DNA from: Amphirosellinia nigrospora
Lineage: Eukaryota; Ascomycota; Sordariomycetes; Xylariales; Xylariaceae
Length of the DNA: 64,000 nucleotides
Assembly (NCBI GenBank): GCA_004123355.1
Contig: SCHM01000006.1
Coordinates: 1,054,001-1,118,000, forward strand
Direction: 5' to 3'
Made by a program: the position numbers and the translations under genes. Positions 63,999 to 64,000 of this stretch are shown piece by piece (position 1 is the first letter of the stretch; each line of letters opens with the position of its first letter). A model generated the notes under the pieces. The model was not told where the DNA came from, searched no databases, and saw only the letters and a program-made list of their open reading frames with translations.

Positions 63999-64000
63999 CA

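Overview
This window looks like nuclear DNA of a filamentous ascomycete (Pezizomycotina). The coding regions are broken by 43-144 nt introns, mostly 50-75 nt, with GT...CTRAY...AG signals. The recognisable families are fungal. The first 9.9 kb is an extreme A+T block in which almost all remaining C lies in CpG, CpT or CpC and CpA/TpG are scarce, as left by repeat-induced point mutation (RIP). I name no species.

Layout. 1-9.9 kb: RIP-mutated, ORF-free block holding three related ~250 bp repeats, two of them facing each other. 10-20 kb: a RING-finger gene, a complete four-exon NvfI/CmcJ-like Fe(II)/2-oxoglutarate enzyme, an uncharacterised protein with a C-terminal membrane segment, and, tail to tail with it, a dipeptidyl-peptidase III (M49). 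20-27 kb: an NLR-type P-loop/TPR gene and a seven-helix rhodopsin-like membrane protein. 30-41 kb: a pyranose-oxidase-like GMC flavoenzyme, a 5'-truncated SDR, a complete SAM methyltransferase, a TPR gene ending in a TIR-like domain, and a UbiA-family membrane enzyme. 44-48 kb: a fused CYP505-type P450/reductase. 48-54.5 kb: gene-poor with LTR-like, LINE-like and telomere-like relics. 54.5-60.5 kb: an EthD-like/alpha-beta hydrolase fusion and a DUF1479 dioxygenase. 62-64 kb: two unrecognised ORFs, one possibly continuing past the window edge.

Two themes link the genes. (1) Tailoring enzymes (Fe/2OG, GMC oxidase, SDR, methyltransferase, UbiA, CYP505) are scattered over 12-48 kb. They could be parts of a terpenoid-type secondary-metabolite locus, but no PKS, NRPS or classical terpene synthase is visible. 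(2) Two receptor-like genes (P-loop/TPR and TPR/TIR-like) have the architecture of fungal non-self-recognition proteins.

A dominant oddity is that nearly every gene carries one or more single-base frame breaks. More than twenty could be placed, mostly one base lost from short G/C, A or T runs, while the protein sequence on both sides stays conserved. Only the NvfI-like gene and the methyltransferase read through cleanly. This is either consensus error in a long-read assembly or very recent, uniform decay. Most are therefore listed as CDS with the breaks stated. Coordinates span first start to last stop and include introns.
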